Below are positions 37,501-49,059 of a DNA stretch of 64,000 bases, one piece after another (position 1 is the stretch's first letter; each line of letters begins with the position of its first letter). The DNA is from Oscarella lobularis (taxonomy: Eukaryota; Porifera; Homoscleromorpha; Homosclerophorida; Oscarellidae), in NCBI RefSeq assembly GCF_947507565.1, contig NC_089175.1, positions 4,081,733-4,145,732 on the forward strand, read 5' to 3'. A program made the position numbers and the translations under genes. The notes under the pieces were generated by a model that did no database searches, was not told where the DNA came from, and worked only from the letters and a program-made list of their open reading frames with translations.

Positions 37501-40500
37501 GCCGTAATATATACACCGCCTGCCGGAATATATACACCGCCTGCCGGCGGAGTACGTACACCGCCTGCCGGCGGAGTACGTACACCGCTTGCCGGAATAT
37601 ATACACCGCCTGCTGGCGGAGTACGTACACTGCCTGCGAGAATATATACACCGCCTGCCGGAATATATACACCGCCTGCTGGCGGAGTAGGTACACTGCC
37701 TGCCAGAATATCTACACCGCCTGCCAAAATATCTACACCGCCTGCCGGAATGTATACACCGCCTGCTGGCGGAGTATTTACACCGCCTGCCGGAATATCT
37801 ACACCGCCTGCTGGCGGAGTACGTGCACCGCCTCCCAGAATATATACACCGCCGGCCGGAATATATACACCGCCTGCCGGCGGAGTACGTACACCGCCTG
37901 CTAGAATATCTAACCGCCTGCAGGAATATATACACCGGACGCTGGCGGAGTACTTACACCGCCTGCCAACCGCCTGCCGGAATAAACCGCCTGCCGGAAA
38001 ATATACACCGGCTGCTGGCAGAGTACTTACACCGCCTGCCAGAATATCTACACCGCCTGCCGGAATACACCGCCTGCGGGAATATATACACCGCCTCTGG
38101 CGGAGTACGTACACCGCCCGCCAGAATATCTACACCGCCTGCTGGCGGAGTACGTACACCGCCCGCCAGAATATCTACACCGCCTGCCGGCGGAGTACGT
38201 ACACCGCCTGCCGGAATGTATACACCGCCTGCCGGAATGTATACACCGCCTGCCGGAATATATACACCGCCTGCCGGAATATATACACCGCCTGCCGGAA
38301 TATGTACACCGCCTGCCGGCGGAGTACGTACCCCGCCTGCCAGAATATCTACACCGCCTGCTGGCGGAGTACGTACACCGCTTTCCGGAATATATACGCC
38401 GCCTACCGGAATATCTACGCCGCCTGCCGGCGGAGTACGTACACCGCCTGCCGGCAGAGTACGTACACCGCCTGCCGGCGGAGTACGTACACTGCCTGCC
38501 AGAATATAATCACGGCCTGCCAAAATATCTACACCGCCCGCCGGAATATATACACCGCCTGCTTGTGGAGTATGTTCACCGCCTGCCGGAATATATACGC
38601 CGCCTTCCGGCGGAGTACGTAAACCGCTTGCCGGAATATCTACACCGCCTGCCAGAATATCTACACCGCCTGCTGGCGGAGTACGTGCACCGCTTGACGG
38701 AATATATACACCGCCAGCCGGCGGAGTACGTATACCGCTTGTCGGAATATATACGCCGCCTGCCGGAATACACCCCCTGCCGGAATATATACACCGCCTG
38801 CTGGCGGAGTACGTACACCGCCTGGCGGAATATATCCGCCGCCCTCCGGCGGAGTACGTACACCGCCTGCCAGAATATCTACACCGCCTGCTGGCGGAGT
38901 ACGTGCACCGCTTGACGGAATATATACACCGCCTGCTGGAGGAGTACGTACACCGCCTTCGAGAATATATACACCGCCAGCCGGCGGAGTACGTACACCG
39001 CTTGCCAGAATATATACACCGCCTGCCGGCGTAGTACGTACACCACTTGCCGGAATATATACACCGCCTGCCGGCGCAGTACGTACACCGCTTGCCCTAA
39101 TATATACACCGCCTGCCGGAATATATACACCGCTTACCGGAATATATACACCGCCGGCCGGCAGAGTACGTACACCACTTGCCGGAATATATACACCGCC
39201 TGCCGGCGGAGTACGTACACCACTTGCCGTAATATATACACCGCCTGCCGGAATATATACACCGCCTGCCGGCTTAGTACGTACACCACTTTCCGGAATA
39301 TATACACCGCCTGCCGGAATATATACACCGCCTGCCGGAATATATACACCGCCTACCGGCGTAGTACGTACACCACTTGCCCGAATATATACACCGCCTG
39401 CCGGCGTAGTACGTACACCACTTGCCGGAATATATACACCGCCTGCCGGCGGAGTACGTACACCACTTGCCGTAATATATACACCGCCTGCCGGAATATA
39501 TACACCGCCTGCCGGCTTAGTACGTACACCACTTTCCGGAATATATACACCGCCTGCCGGAATATATACACCGCCTGCCGGAATATATACACCGCCTACC
39601 GGCGTAGTACGTACACCACTTGCCCGAATATATACACCGCCTGCCTGCGTAGTACGTACACCACTTGCCGGAATATATACACCGCCTGCCGGAATATATA
39701 CACCGCCTGCCGTCGGAGTACGTACACCACTTGCCGGAACATATGCACCGCCTGCCGGCGGAGTATACGTACACCACTTGCCGGAATATATATTTCGCCT
39801 GCCGGCGGAGTACGTACACCTCTTGCCGGAATATATACATCGCCTCCCGGCGGAGTACGTACACCGCTTGCCGGAATATATACCCCACTTGCCGGAATAT
39901 ATACATCGCCTGCCGGCGGAGTACGTACACCTCTTGCCGGAATATATACATCGCTTCCCGGGCGGAGTACGTACACCGCTTGCCGGAATATATACCCCAC
40001 TTGCCAGAATATATACACCGCCTTCCGGCGGAGTACGTACACCACTTGCCGGAATATATACACCGCCTGCCGGCGGAGTACGTACACCGCTTGCTGGAAT
40101 ATATACACCGCCTGCCGGCGGAGTACGTACACCGCTTGCTGGAATATATACACCGCCTGCCGGCGGAGTACGTACACCACTTGCCGTAATATATACACCG
40201 CCTGCCGGCGGAGTACGTACACCACTTGCCGTAATATATACACCGCCTGCCGGCGGAGTACGTACACCACTTGCCGGAATATATACACCGTCTGCCGGCG
40301 GAGTACATACACCACTTGCCGTAATATATACACCGCCTGCCGGCGGAGTACGTACACCACTCTCCGTAATATATACACCGCCTGCCGGCGGAGTACGTAC
40401 ACTACTTGCCGTAATTTATACACCGCCTGCCGGCGGAGTACGTACACCACTTGCCGTAATATATACACCGCCTGCCGGCGGAGTACGTACACCACTTGCC

Positions 40501-40720
40501 GGAATATATACACCGTCTGCCGGCGGAGTACATACACCACTTGCCGTAATATATACACCGCCTGCCGGCGGAGTACGTACACCACTTGCCGTAATATATA
40601 CACCGCCTGCCGGCGGAGTACGTACACTACTTGCCGTAATATATACACCGCCTCCCGGCGGAGTACGTACACCACTTGCCGTAATATATACCCCGTCTGC
40701 CGGCGGAGTACGTACACCAG
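34563..40720. repeat. 45-bp satellite, block 2 (6.2 kb)
   Basis: Same family and orientation as block 1, with a higher share of the 21-bp half-unit and different favoured variants (AATATCTACACCGCCTGCTGG, CACCGCCCGCCAG) in the left two thirds. The rightmost part (about 40020-40715) is nearly regular 45-bp units like block 1. Internal duplication: 35748-36218 recurs at 38879-39349 (offset 3131 bp), and another segment near 35313 recurs near 36369 and 38114. It ends at 40720, seven bases before VWA7 exon sequence resumes. Confidence 0.95.
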
Positions 40721-40727
40721 TCCGGGA

Positions 40728-42947
40728 AATAGCAGAAGACGGCGGAGAAATACCGCTGCCGATAAAGAGAACGTGTTTGCAAAATTGCCGAAGAATCGGG
40801 AGGCCAAGTACTTGTGGCGAAAGATGATAGTGACGTTGGCGATCTTCTCTCTCTCACGTCGTCGCTGTCAAAACCGTCTGACTCAACTCTTCTTCTATAC
40901 GAAGAAAAGTCTTCTACTGGCCTACGAGGGCGCAATCTCACTGTGAATATAGACGAATTTGTGACCTCTCTAACCGTCAGTCTTTCCGGAGAAAACCCGA
41001 AGATAATTTTGTATGGCCCTCAAGGGCAAGTTGTCGATCCTGATCCAACTTCGACGACGCAGAGTTTGACAGCTATAAGTAAGGTCACGTCACCTAGCAG
41101 TGGAACCTGGACGATAAATGTGTACAGTACGGACGAATTCGACGTGCTCGTCAAAGGAGCATCGTCTCTTGACTTTCAGTACACGCTCGTCAAACCTATT
41201 GAAACTAACCATCCCGGCCTTTTTACAATACCTGAAAAGCCTAAAATCGGTTTGAAAAAAAAATGATGCATTCATGTTCGCTTTATCTTAGAGTCTCTTT
41301 GCTCTAGGGGACACCGTCTATATTGAACTGACCGTCACGGGTCTTACAAATGAAACGACCGTTAGTGAAGTTTGTCTCCTCACGACAGATCATCAAGTGA
41401 AGGAAAATCGCTCCGTCGTTGCCGTCGCTAACGACACAGCGTCATACATGACAGAAACGAATGTAACTATTCTTGAAGATCCTTTTCTCATCCTTCTCGT
41501 TGGTCGCTACGGCGAGAGGGAGTTCACTCGCGTTGCCTCCACGCCGATCATGCCTGTTGCGCTAGAGCTCACTCTTCAAAGTGGCGATTTGGTGCTGCGA
41601 CAAGGAAAGACGGTGACATGGACGTTTCTTGTAGAGAGAGGAAATATTGGAGGGGACTCATTGGCTGAAATCGCCGTTCAAAACGATCTAGGATTTGCGG
41701 TGAGCGTAAGAGGCCAGAAATTTAGTATTGGTTCTGGCGAGACTCGTACGTTTGACGTGGATGTGACAGTGCCCGTCTGTTATCCGGAAAGTGCTGTTGA
41801 CGTTTTCATTGTGACGGCGACTCTTTCACTTGGCGAAGATGAACGCATCGTTGATTCGCTGCTACTAAATGTCCTGGTTGATTCCGAGGTATAGCGTTAG
41901 TTATTTATACAGATGCTCCCCATTGCACATACACTATCTATTTGGTACCAAGCAGTAACGCTTTTCCCCGACCATATTAGGTGTGCACCGAGATTTCTTT
42001 TTCCTTGTTAACCTTATCTGTACAGTGTATGAGAGGTTTCGTTCTTTCTCCATCGTCCAATCTACTACAAATTGATAATACCTGATTATTTTTTTGCAGT
42101 TCGTCGATAATGAACCTCCTGTGTGTTTTCTAAACACCATTGGAACGGCCGGCTGCTCCAAAGCTTCACTCAACGACTGCAACCAACGCGAGTACTGGTC
42201 GGCTACGCTTTCTGTCATAGACACTGCTTCTTCAATTGTGGTCGCTGACGTGACTGACTACTCGGTGTTCAACGGCCCAAATCAGCCTCCGTCTGACTCC
42301 CGTCCCGTCCGTTTCTCTCCAAGTTTGCCGCTGGCACGCAACGAGTTTTCCTCTGCGAATATTACGGCGCTTTGCTGCACGCAGTTTGTAACACTGCGGT
42401 TCAGGGATGACTCTGGCAACGGCGTTTTGTTTACTGCACATCGAACGGATGTTCCCAAGAGCTGCAATGTCGTGTGCAAAAACGGCGGAAAATGCAACAG
42501 CAACATGCGCAAGTGCCAATGCATTGGAGGTTACGTGGGCAACGGATGTGAAAACGGTAGGAGAGACTAGATATTAAACGGTTTATTTCTGATTTTATTG
42601 ATAGCTGGCTGCAACAAACTTCTTTCGCCACCAGCCAATGGCTTTTTCAATGCAACCACTCAAACTATCAACAGTTCAGTGAACATAGTCTGCAACGAAG
42701 GATACGTTCACGCCGGCAAGATGTCATCGACTTGTTGTCCGTTTGGCTGGACCGATTCCAGCGCCACGTGCTTTCGTCGTCATGGTGATTAAGCAGCAGA
42801 AAGGAATGGGAATGGGGAAACTTTCCTAGAACTATTTATTGTTTTACAGGTACTGGCCGCAGCCATACAGCTAGTGCAACGGTTGCTCTCATCTTTGCGT
42901 TGGCCGCGGCCACGTTCCTTTCGAATATGCGAGGCAATCTTGTCTAA
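40728..42947 (+). pseudogene. VWA7-like gene copy 2, 3' half
   Basis: Continues the gene interrupted at 11208. The rest of exon 2 is 40728-41249, then exons 41308-41888, 42100-42556, 42605-42784 and 42850-42947, all with splice positions matching copy 1. It encodes the later VWA7-like domains, an EGF-like module (CKNGGKCNSNMRKCQC), the CCP-like cysteine module and the hydrophobic C-terminus (ATVALIFALAAATFL). A single-base deletion near 40787 (TTGCCGAAGAA against CTGGCTGAAGAA in copy 1) shifts the frame before EESGGQVLVAKDD. Apart from that the frame is open to TAA. Convergent with the intact SRCR gene B. Confidence 0.85.
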
Positions 42948-43221
42948 AACGATCGCAAACGTTTTCTTGTCCTTCCTGCTTCGTTTGCTGCCGACGTATT
43001 GTAGTAAGCCACGCGATATCTTTTGTTCTGTGTTCGTTTTTCTTGTTCTTTCGTTTCTGTAACGCCTGGTTGCAAGTCACACCATGAAATTAACTTGGCA
43101 TAGTTCTACTCTAGAGTATAGTAGACAAACGTCTATAACGGGAAAAAGAAGAAATTCTACACGGACGAAATACTCACGCTTCAATGTTCACCCACCATGC
43201 AGGCCTATTCTGAGGTATTAT

Positions 43222-46200
43222 TCACTTCAATTTCGAATCTTCTGTGTTTTCTGTCTTGCCAGACTGCCCAGCCACCGATTGAAAGGGGAGAGACGTGATT
43301 GCATAAGGAGTAACCATGTTTTCAGCAGAAGGAAAGCTATTGGGAGAAGATTCCCCTGTCGCAAGCTTCACTTGGTTGCAATTTTTGCCTTGAGAACATC
43401 CTGATTTGTTCAGACTCGACGCCATAAAGTTCATCGACACATAGTCAGAGTACCTTTCACTTTTCCTCTCGTTTTCCCGAAGCGTCGCCGGCATCGAATT
43501 TTCCTGCTCACGTCGCTGACGAACCGGACGACGACGATGCTTTGATATGAAGAAAAGTGCAACGGAGACGACGACAACGATGGCGACGCACGCAACCGCG
43601 ATGACGACAACAAGAAAGTGCCTCGTCTTCTCCGTCTTGGTCAGGCTAGTACTTTGACTTTGAGTGTACACGTATGTCGTTCTTTCTGGTTGACTAGTGA
43701 GAGTCGTTCTTTCTGGTTGACCAGTGAGATTCGTTCTTTCTGGTTGACCAGTGAGATTCGTTCTTTCTGGTTGACTAGTGAGAGTCGTTCTTTCTGGTTG
43801 ACTAGTGAGATTCGTTCTTTCTAGTTGACCAGTGAGATTCGTTCGTTCTGGTTGGCTAGTGAGAGTCGTTCTTTCTGGTTGACTAGTGAGAGTCGTTCTT
43901 TCTGGTTGACTAGTGAGATTCGTTCTTTCTAGTTGACCAGTGAGATTCGTTCGTTCTGGTTGGCTAGTGAGAGTCGTTCTTTCTGGTTGACTAGTGAGAG
44001 TCGTTCTTTCTGGTTGACTAGTGAGATTCGTTCTTTCTGGTTGACTAGTGAGAGTCGTTCTTTCTGGTTGACTAGTGAGATTCGTTCTTTCTAGTTGACC
44101 AGTGAGATTCGTTCGTTCTGGTTGGCTAGTGAGAGTCGTTCTTTCTGGTTGACTAGTGAGAGTCGTTCTTTCTGGTTGACTAGTGAGATTCGTTCTTTCT
44201 AGTTGACCAGTGAGATTCGTTCGTTCTGGTTGGCTAGTGAGAGTCGTTCTTTCTGGTTGACTAGTGAGAGTCGTTCTTTCTGGTTGACTAGTGAGATTCG
44301 TTCTTTCTGGTTGACTAGTGAGAGTCGTTCTTTCTGGTTGACTAGTGAGATTCGTTCTTTCTAGTTGACCAGTGAGATTCGTTCGTTCTGGTTGACTAGT
44401 GAGAGTCGTTCTTTCTGGTTGACTAGTGAGATTCGTTCTTTCTGGTTGACTAGTGAGAGTCGTTCTTTCTGGTTGACTAGTGAGATTCGTTCTTTCTGGT
44501 TGACTAGTGAGATTCGTTCGTTCTGGTTGGCTAGTGAGAGTCGTTCTTTCTGGTTGACTAGTGAGAGTCGTTCTTTCTGGTTGACTAGTGAGATTCGTTC
44601 TTTCTAGTTGACCAGTGAGATTCGTTCGTTCTGGTTGGCTAGTGAGAGTCGTTCTTTCTGGTTGGCTAGTGAGAGTCGTTCTTTCTGGTTGACTAGTGAG
44701 AGTCGTTCTTTCTGGTTGACTAGTGAGATTCGTTCTTTCTAGTTGACCAGTGAGATTCGTTCGTTCTGGTTGGCTAGTGAGAGTCGTTCTTTCTGGTTGA
44801 CTAGTGAGAGTCGTTCTTTCTGGTTGACTAGTGAGATTCGTTCTTTCTGGTTGACTAGTGAGAGTCGTTCTTTCTGGTTGACTAGTGAGATTCGTTCTTT
44901 CTGGTTGACTAGTGAGATTCGTTCGTTCTGGTTGGCTAGTGAGAGTCGTTCTTTCTGGTTGACTAGTGGGAGTCGTTCTTTCTGGTTGACTAGTGAGATT
45001 CGTTCTTGTTGTCGTTCTTTCTGGTTGACTAGTGGGACTCCTGCTAGTCCTGTTTCTGCTCATCGTCTCGGTACGTAAGGTAGTGCTCAACGAGATAGTC
45101 GTGGCTGTTAACTTTGTAGGTTTACTGGTGCTATTCTCCACGACTCTCTCTGTTGGCCTTGCAGGTACGGTATCTGCTGCACGATTGTTTCCACAGGAAA
45201 CCGTAGCTATGTTTTTTCTGTGACAGAACGCGCCGTTTTTCCACGGCGACGAGCTGCAGTTTTCCAGCCGCCTTTCCGCACCACTGCATTTGACTTCCGA
45301 CACCCAAACAACATTCTGAATGCTCGATTGGGACGTATTCGTCTGAGACGACTCCAACGCGTTCTTGTAATTCAGCTGACGGCAAGCGACGCGAGCATCG
45401 GCAGCCGTCCAATTGGCGTCGCATACAGTGCCCCATTGGCCGTCGTGGAAAATCTCAACAATGCCTTTGCTTATTTGTCCAGCTGCTCGGTTCAGTCTGA
45501 CAGTAGGAGCCTCTAGAAGAAACCGTTTCAAAGAAGAAATGTAGAGAAAAGAGATCTTACGGCAAGTCAATCCTTTTATATAGCCCTTCCTAGCGCAATG
45601 AAAATCGTCTGCTCTCCATCCTCCTTTAGAGCACTCTTCAATTCGACTCTCGCTTCCTCTGCATCGGGTGCGATATAGCCAAAAACGTCCATCCCTCCTC
45701 TGGCTAGGTCTAAACGTGGATTGTCTACCGCCATCGCTTTCGAGAGCTATTGCCGTCGAACCAGGAAAACCGAGCTGGCGGCACGCCACATCCGCGTTTG
45801 CCGTCGTCCAACCGTAGTCGCAGAAAAACCACCAGGACGAATGGTGAAACAGCTCCAGGCGTCCTTCGTAGGGTGACCGAGCGCGACGATCGACGAGTCG
45901 CAAAGTGCTTCCTCGAATCAGCGATCCAACTGGATCTGGAGAAAATGTATTGAATGCAGTCATGGTTAGAAATAATTTGCTTCTTTACCGCATTCAACGT
46001 AAGCCAGTTCTTTGTAGTCGCAATTAAAGCGCTCCCATCCATCAAATTTGCAGTCTTGCAGTCGCGTCTCGCTGCCGTCGCATTCGACGTCGTCCATGAG
46101 TATTTTCCGGTTTCTGTAAGTGTCGTTGCAATGACTACCCTTTGCGTTTAGAGCGTCGGGAAAGCCGAGCTGGCGGCACACAACGCGAGCGTCGGAGAAC

Positions 46201-46434
46201 GACCACTCGTGGCCGCAAACGGCGCCCCACATCGCATTGTGATGCACGAGGACTTGACCTTCTAAGCGAGTGCCTCCTCCAACGAGACGAACGTGTTGAA
46301 AGGCGTCTTTGAAATAACGGTTAGGAATATGCCGGGATCTGATCGGATTAACCTGTGAATTTTAGGATGATTGCTGCTTCCAAAAGAAGTGAGACAAGAT
46401 GCCAACAAGCGATGGTCCTTGTTGTAAAAACCAT
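43222..46434 (-). CDS. SRCR-domain transmembrane receptor, copy B (intact)
   Basis: Minus-strand exons 46353-46434, 45989-46306, 45561-45935 and 43222-45512 sum to 3066 nt (1021 codons plus stop). Residues 1-27 form a signal peptide (MVFTTRTIACWHLVSLLLEA start). Three scavenger-receptor cysteine-rich domains follow (about 28-133, 134-258, 259-365) with typical WGAVCGHEWSFSDARVVCRQ, DVACRQLGFPGSTA and GTVCDANWTAADARVACRQ. Next comes a long Thr/Ser stalk of TSQPERT-type repeats (about residues 419-869), a membrane helix (HFLVVVIAVACVAIVVVVSV) with basic stop-transfer RRR, and a tail of about 110 residues including YSDYVSMNF. SRCR receptors bind diverse ligands in innate recognition; the ligand here is unknown. 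YVSM fits a YxxM phosphotyrosine motif (inference). Copy A at 4402-5906 is broken, so this is the only intact member here. Confidence 0.85.
43680..45030. repeat. 27-bp coding minisatellite in the SRCR stalk
   Basis: About 50 in-frame copies of a 27-bp unit encoding nine residues of the form TSQPERT(T/N)L on the minus strand, with a TGQLERTNL variant recurring every few units, so a higher-order period is present. Units with Asn create N-L-T sequons for N-glycosylation; the rest are Ser/Thr-rich. Copy A has only a few units, so the array expanded (or contracted) after the duplication. Likely an extended glycosylated stalk. Confidence 0.9.
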
Positions 46435-46716
46435 CGTTAGCGCTTTCAAACTGGGTATGATTGGGTGTATGTGAACGCGCAGGGATATAAATGTACTGAT
46501 ACTAGCTGTATTACTCATGCAACGGGACGAATAAGGAAGGCTTCCTGTCAGTTAGTCAAACACAGCCCTGTCGTCTCAACCAGGAAGAATTTGCTCCCGT
46601 CTTCGCGTCACTTACCTTCAGTTGAAGAGGAATCTCCATGATTTGACCTCGTCCATTTTGCTCTCTTCGAGGTGTGAAGGGCAATAGCACTACAGTGATA
46701 GCAAATTTCTTCTCAG

Positions 46717-47428
46717 AGAGAGTCCCTCGACCCAACGTCTCATTTGCGCTCTCGCCAAGGACGATTTCAGGGAGCTTCTCTACGAGACGCCGCATCTGTT
46801 CGACTTCACGCGCGCGACGAACAAACTCGCCGATCAGCAGCACATCTTCAAAAAGGCTCTGCAGGTAAAAGAAAAAAAAAAACGTTCTCCTGTTCTCCTA
46901 TTTCTATGATCACTCATGTTGCTGTTGTTGTTGTATAGGAGGATCTTCGTTATCAGCAGTTGCATAAGTGCGAAGTCGATCGGAGCATTCTCATTTGGAA
47001 TCACGTTGCCTTTCTGCAGAAAGAGCCCAAGGTAGACGCTCGTATTTGAGAAGGAATTGCCAAGACGAAACGGTGCGTGGACAACAACTTCCTTTGGTAC
47101 TTATATCTAACTTTTCTTTTGTGTTAGACGAGGCACGTTGATGATTAACAGTAATAACTGAATCACTAAACCCGGTGAAACGAGACTGAAACTTCTGCTT
47201 CTGGGTTCAAGTGATCTAGCTCACGAATTAAAGGACGAGATTGCGGTACAAAGATAATAGGAGCCGTAGTGTACTACTCTCCCTTCTTCTCTTAGGCGCT
47301 TTGCACGGCGAATTTTGAATTTGAGCCGGAGGCGGAGAGAAAGGTGACCTACAGTCTGGACATCAAAATTATTGACGACGACGAAGTGTCGACAAGCAGT
47401 TTTGCGAGCGGAGAATTCACTCCCAACG
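46717..47428 (+). CDS. unrecognised exon cluster (partial gene)
   Basis: Four short open stretches bounded by good splice signals: about 46717-46864 (LICALAKDDFRELLYETPHL), 46939-47031 (EDLRYQQLHKCEVDRSILIW), about 47173-47245 (RLKLLLLGSSDLAHELKDEI) and 47296-47428 (LDIKIIDDDEVSTSSFASGE). The residue composition looks like real protein, and the intron sizes, where clear, match neighbours. I do not recognise the family and cannot find a start codon or prove that the four belong together. The intron after the last one contains a dispersed repeat (47560-48320). The gene starts divergently from SRCR copy B, whose start is at 46434. Confidence 0.35.
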
Positions 47429-47559
47429 GTACGCTATTTTTCTTTTTCTTTTTTCTTGGGCCTCCCCTCCTATCTATTGCCGCTTCTCTCTTTCGTTCTC
47501 AGGCTGCATCTGCATTTTTAGCAATACGACGAATCCTACGCCGTGTAGCGTTGGTTTAA

Positions 47560-48320
47560 GTGTTGGTTTATCTAAGTGTAGCGCACGTTTTGCTGCCCGT
47601 TATAGAGGCGCCATATATCACCTAGATTTTGCTGACCGAGCGCATTGCCGTTTCTTCGTATCCGTTCGCTTTTCGCGTCCAAATAGCGACTGAATGTCTT
47701 TAGAATAGATCCCCAATTTACTTCGCGGCTGATTTTTTGCCTCTACTTGCTCGTATAGACCATTTTGTCATGCGTCTTACAACTGACGTCATGTGTAGCG
47801 TGACAGGGCGTGTCTTGCGTACGTGGAACGCGTTTTATTTTCGTTTTTTCGCGTTTCTACATTGATTTGCGACAAAATTCATTCGAGGTTGGGGTCAGAA
47901 ACGTATTTGCGGCCGATTGAGAGTGGTTTTAGTTCAATCAGCGCACTTTTTGTGGTGAACAGCTGCAGTGGAAGTGACCCAGGCAGGGTTGTTATATATA
48001 TACCCAGCGTTTCCATATACCTATCAGTAGCAGGAGCATGAGCTCTTGGCTAGGATAGAAGGGAGTTGGAAACTCTCCCCAAGGGTTTGACCATCATGGC
48101 CCGGTGGTCGGTCATTCTCCTCACCCGACAAGGGCTCCGGCCTTCCTAGTCCAATAGCTCCGCTGCGCCTGTGAGATACCTCTGATACCGGATAAACCTC
48201 CATAGCACCGTCTTCCGTGTGGTTTGTATCAAGTGTCGTAACCTTTTTTAAATTTTTAAAAATTTGCTACGTGAAAGAGACGCGTTTTTTGACCCTTTTA
48301 ACGGTCAAACGACGCGTTTC
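47560..48320. repeat. dispersed element, copy I (inverted relative to II and III)
   Basis: About 0.7 kb matching, in reverse complement, 54330-55000 and 61080-61850. It contains a block with GTTTGACCATCATGG and AGATACCTCTGATACCGG and ends after a T run near 48243, followed by a hairpin at 48279-48317 (arms ACGCGTTTTTTGACC and GGTCAAACGACGCGT). The T run and a B-box-like GGTTTGACC could mean a Pol III-type repeat, but the larger shared region also fits a non-autonomous DNA element. No coding capacity seen. Confidence 0.6.
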
Positions 48321-48419
48321 TTCAAAGGGGGCCTCACTTCAAAGTTTGTGCATTTTTCATTGTATTGATCTCTTGTCTGATTTCTAGGAGCTAGTCATTT
48401 CCTTATTGCATCTTTTCCT

Positions 48420-48905
48420 AGGCTCCAGTGTGGTCTATCTATTTCAAAGCCAGATAGCCGAGAAGAGCATCAAAGCCAAAGAGGCGTTGGGATCACTCAT
48501 ATCTTGGATCAAGCACAGAGAATCATTAGCGTTACGAAACGCGTCGAAGCGGAACTGAGGCGAGTAGAACGAAATTCAGAACCATTGATTTTATTACTCT
48601 CTGCGCTCAGATTGGCCATGTACGTAATGGACAACGATCCTTATCCCGTGGATCAGATCAGGGGTCCTCTGTTGCGACATCAATGCTGCTGGCGAGATCC
48701 CGACGAGACGAACGTCGTAAGTTTGGATCGAGGGAGGATATCGATGCGTCGAAGTCACTCTTCTGTCTCCCCAAGGCAAAAAAACTCTATTATTAAAGCT
48801 TTAGGGTCGAGACCGTGCAATATCATTATTTTCTAGGAATATCGTCGGCACGTCGTCGACCTCGCCACGGATTCATTCTCGCGTATTCTGCAATTTGAAG
48901 AGCAT
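48420..48905 (+). CDS. unrecognised exons
   Basis: A stretch after an acceptor at about 48420 encodes HILDQAQRIISVTKRVEAEL and LILLLSALRLAMYVMDNDPY up to about 48717. After a short intron comes YRRHVVDLATDSFSRILQFE (about 48838-48905). Looks like genuine helical protein but I do not recognise it. It could belong to the same gene as the exons at 46717-47428 or be another fragment. Confidence 0.3.
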
Positions 48906-49059
48906 CCCATAACAATATTGATGATAGGATATCGTGGAGTGATTATGACATCAATATTTGGGGTTGTTCTTTCTCTCTTATCAACTCTATCTCTGCAGGT
49001 AAGTATACAACTACCCTAGCCACACGGGCAAGGTTTGAGCAAAAGGATGGTGTGCAGAC

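Noticed and set aside
11209-40727. The 29.5 kb as a normal giant intron of VWA7 copy 2
   Set aside because: A GTAAGT lies near 11244 and a CACCAG ends at 40720, but splicing them joins the wrong frame, copy 1 has no intron there, and the gene already carries a nonsense codon and a frameshift.
46556-46843. Minus-strand frame of 95 codons upstream of SRCR copy B
   Set aside because: It lies opposite a better-supported plus-strand exon with good splice sites and has no recognisable domain.
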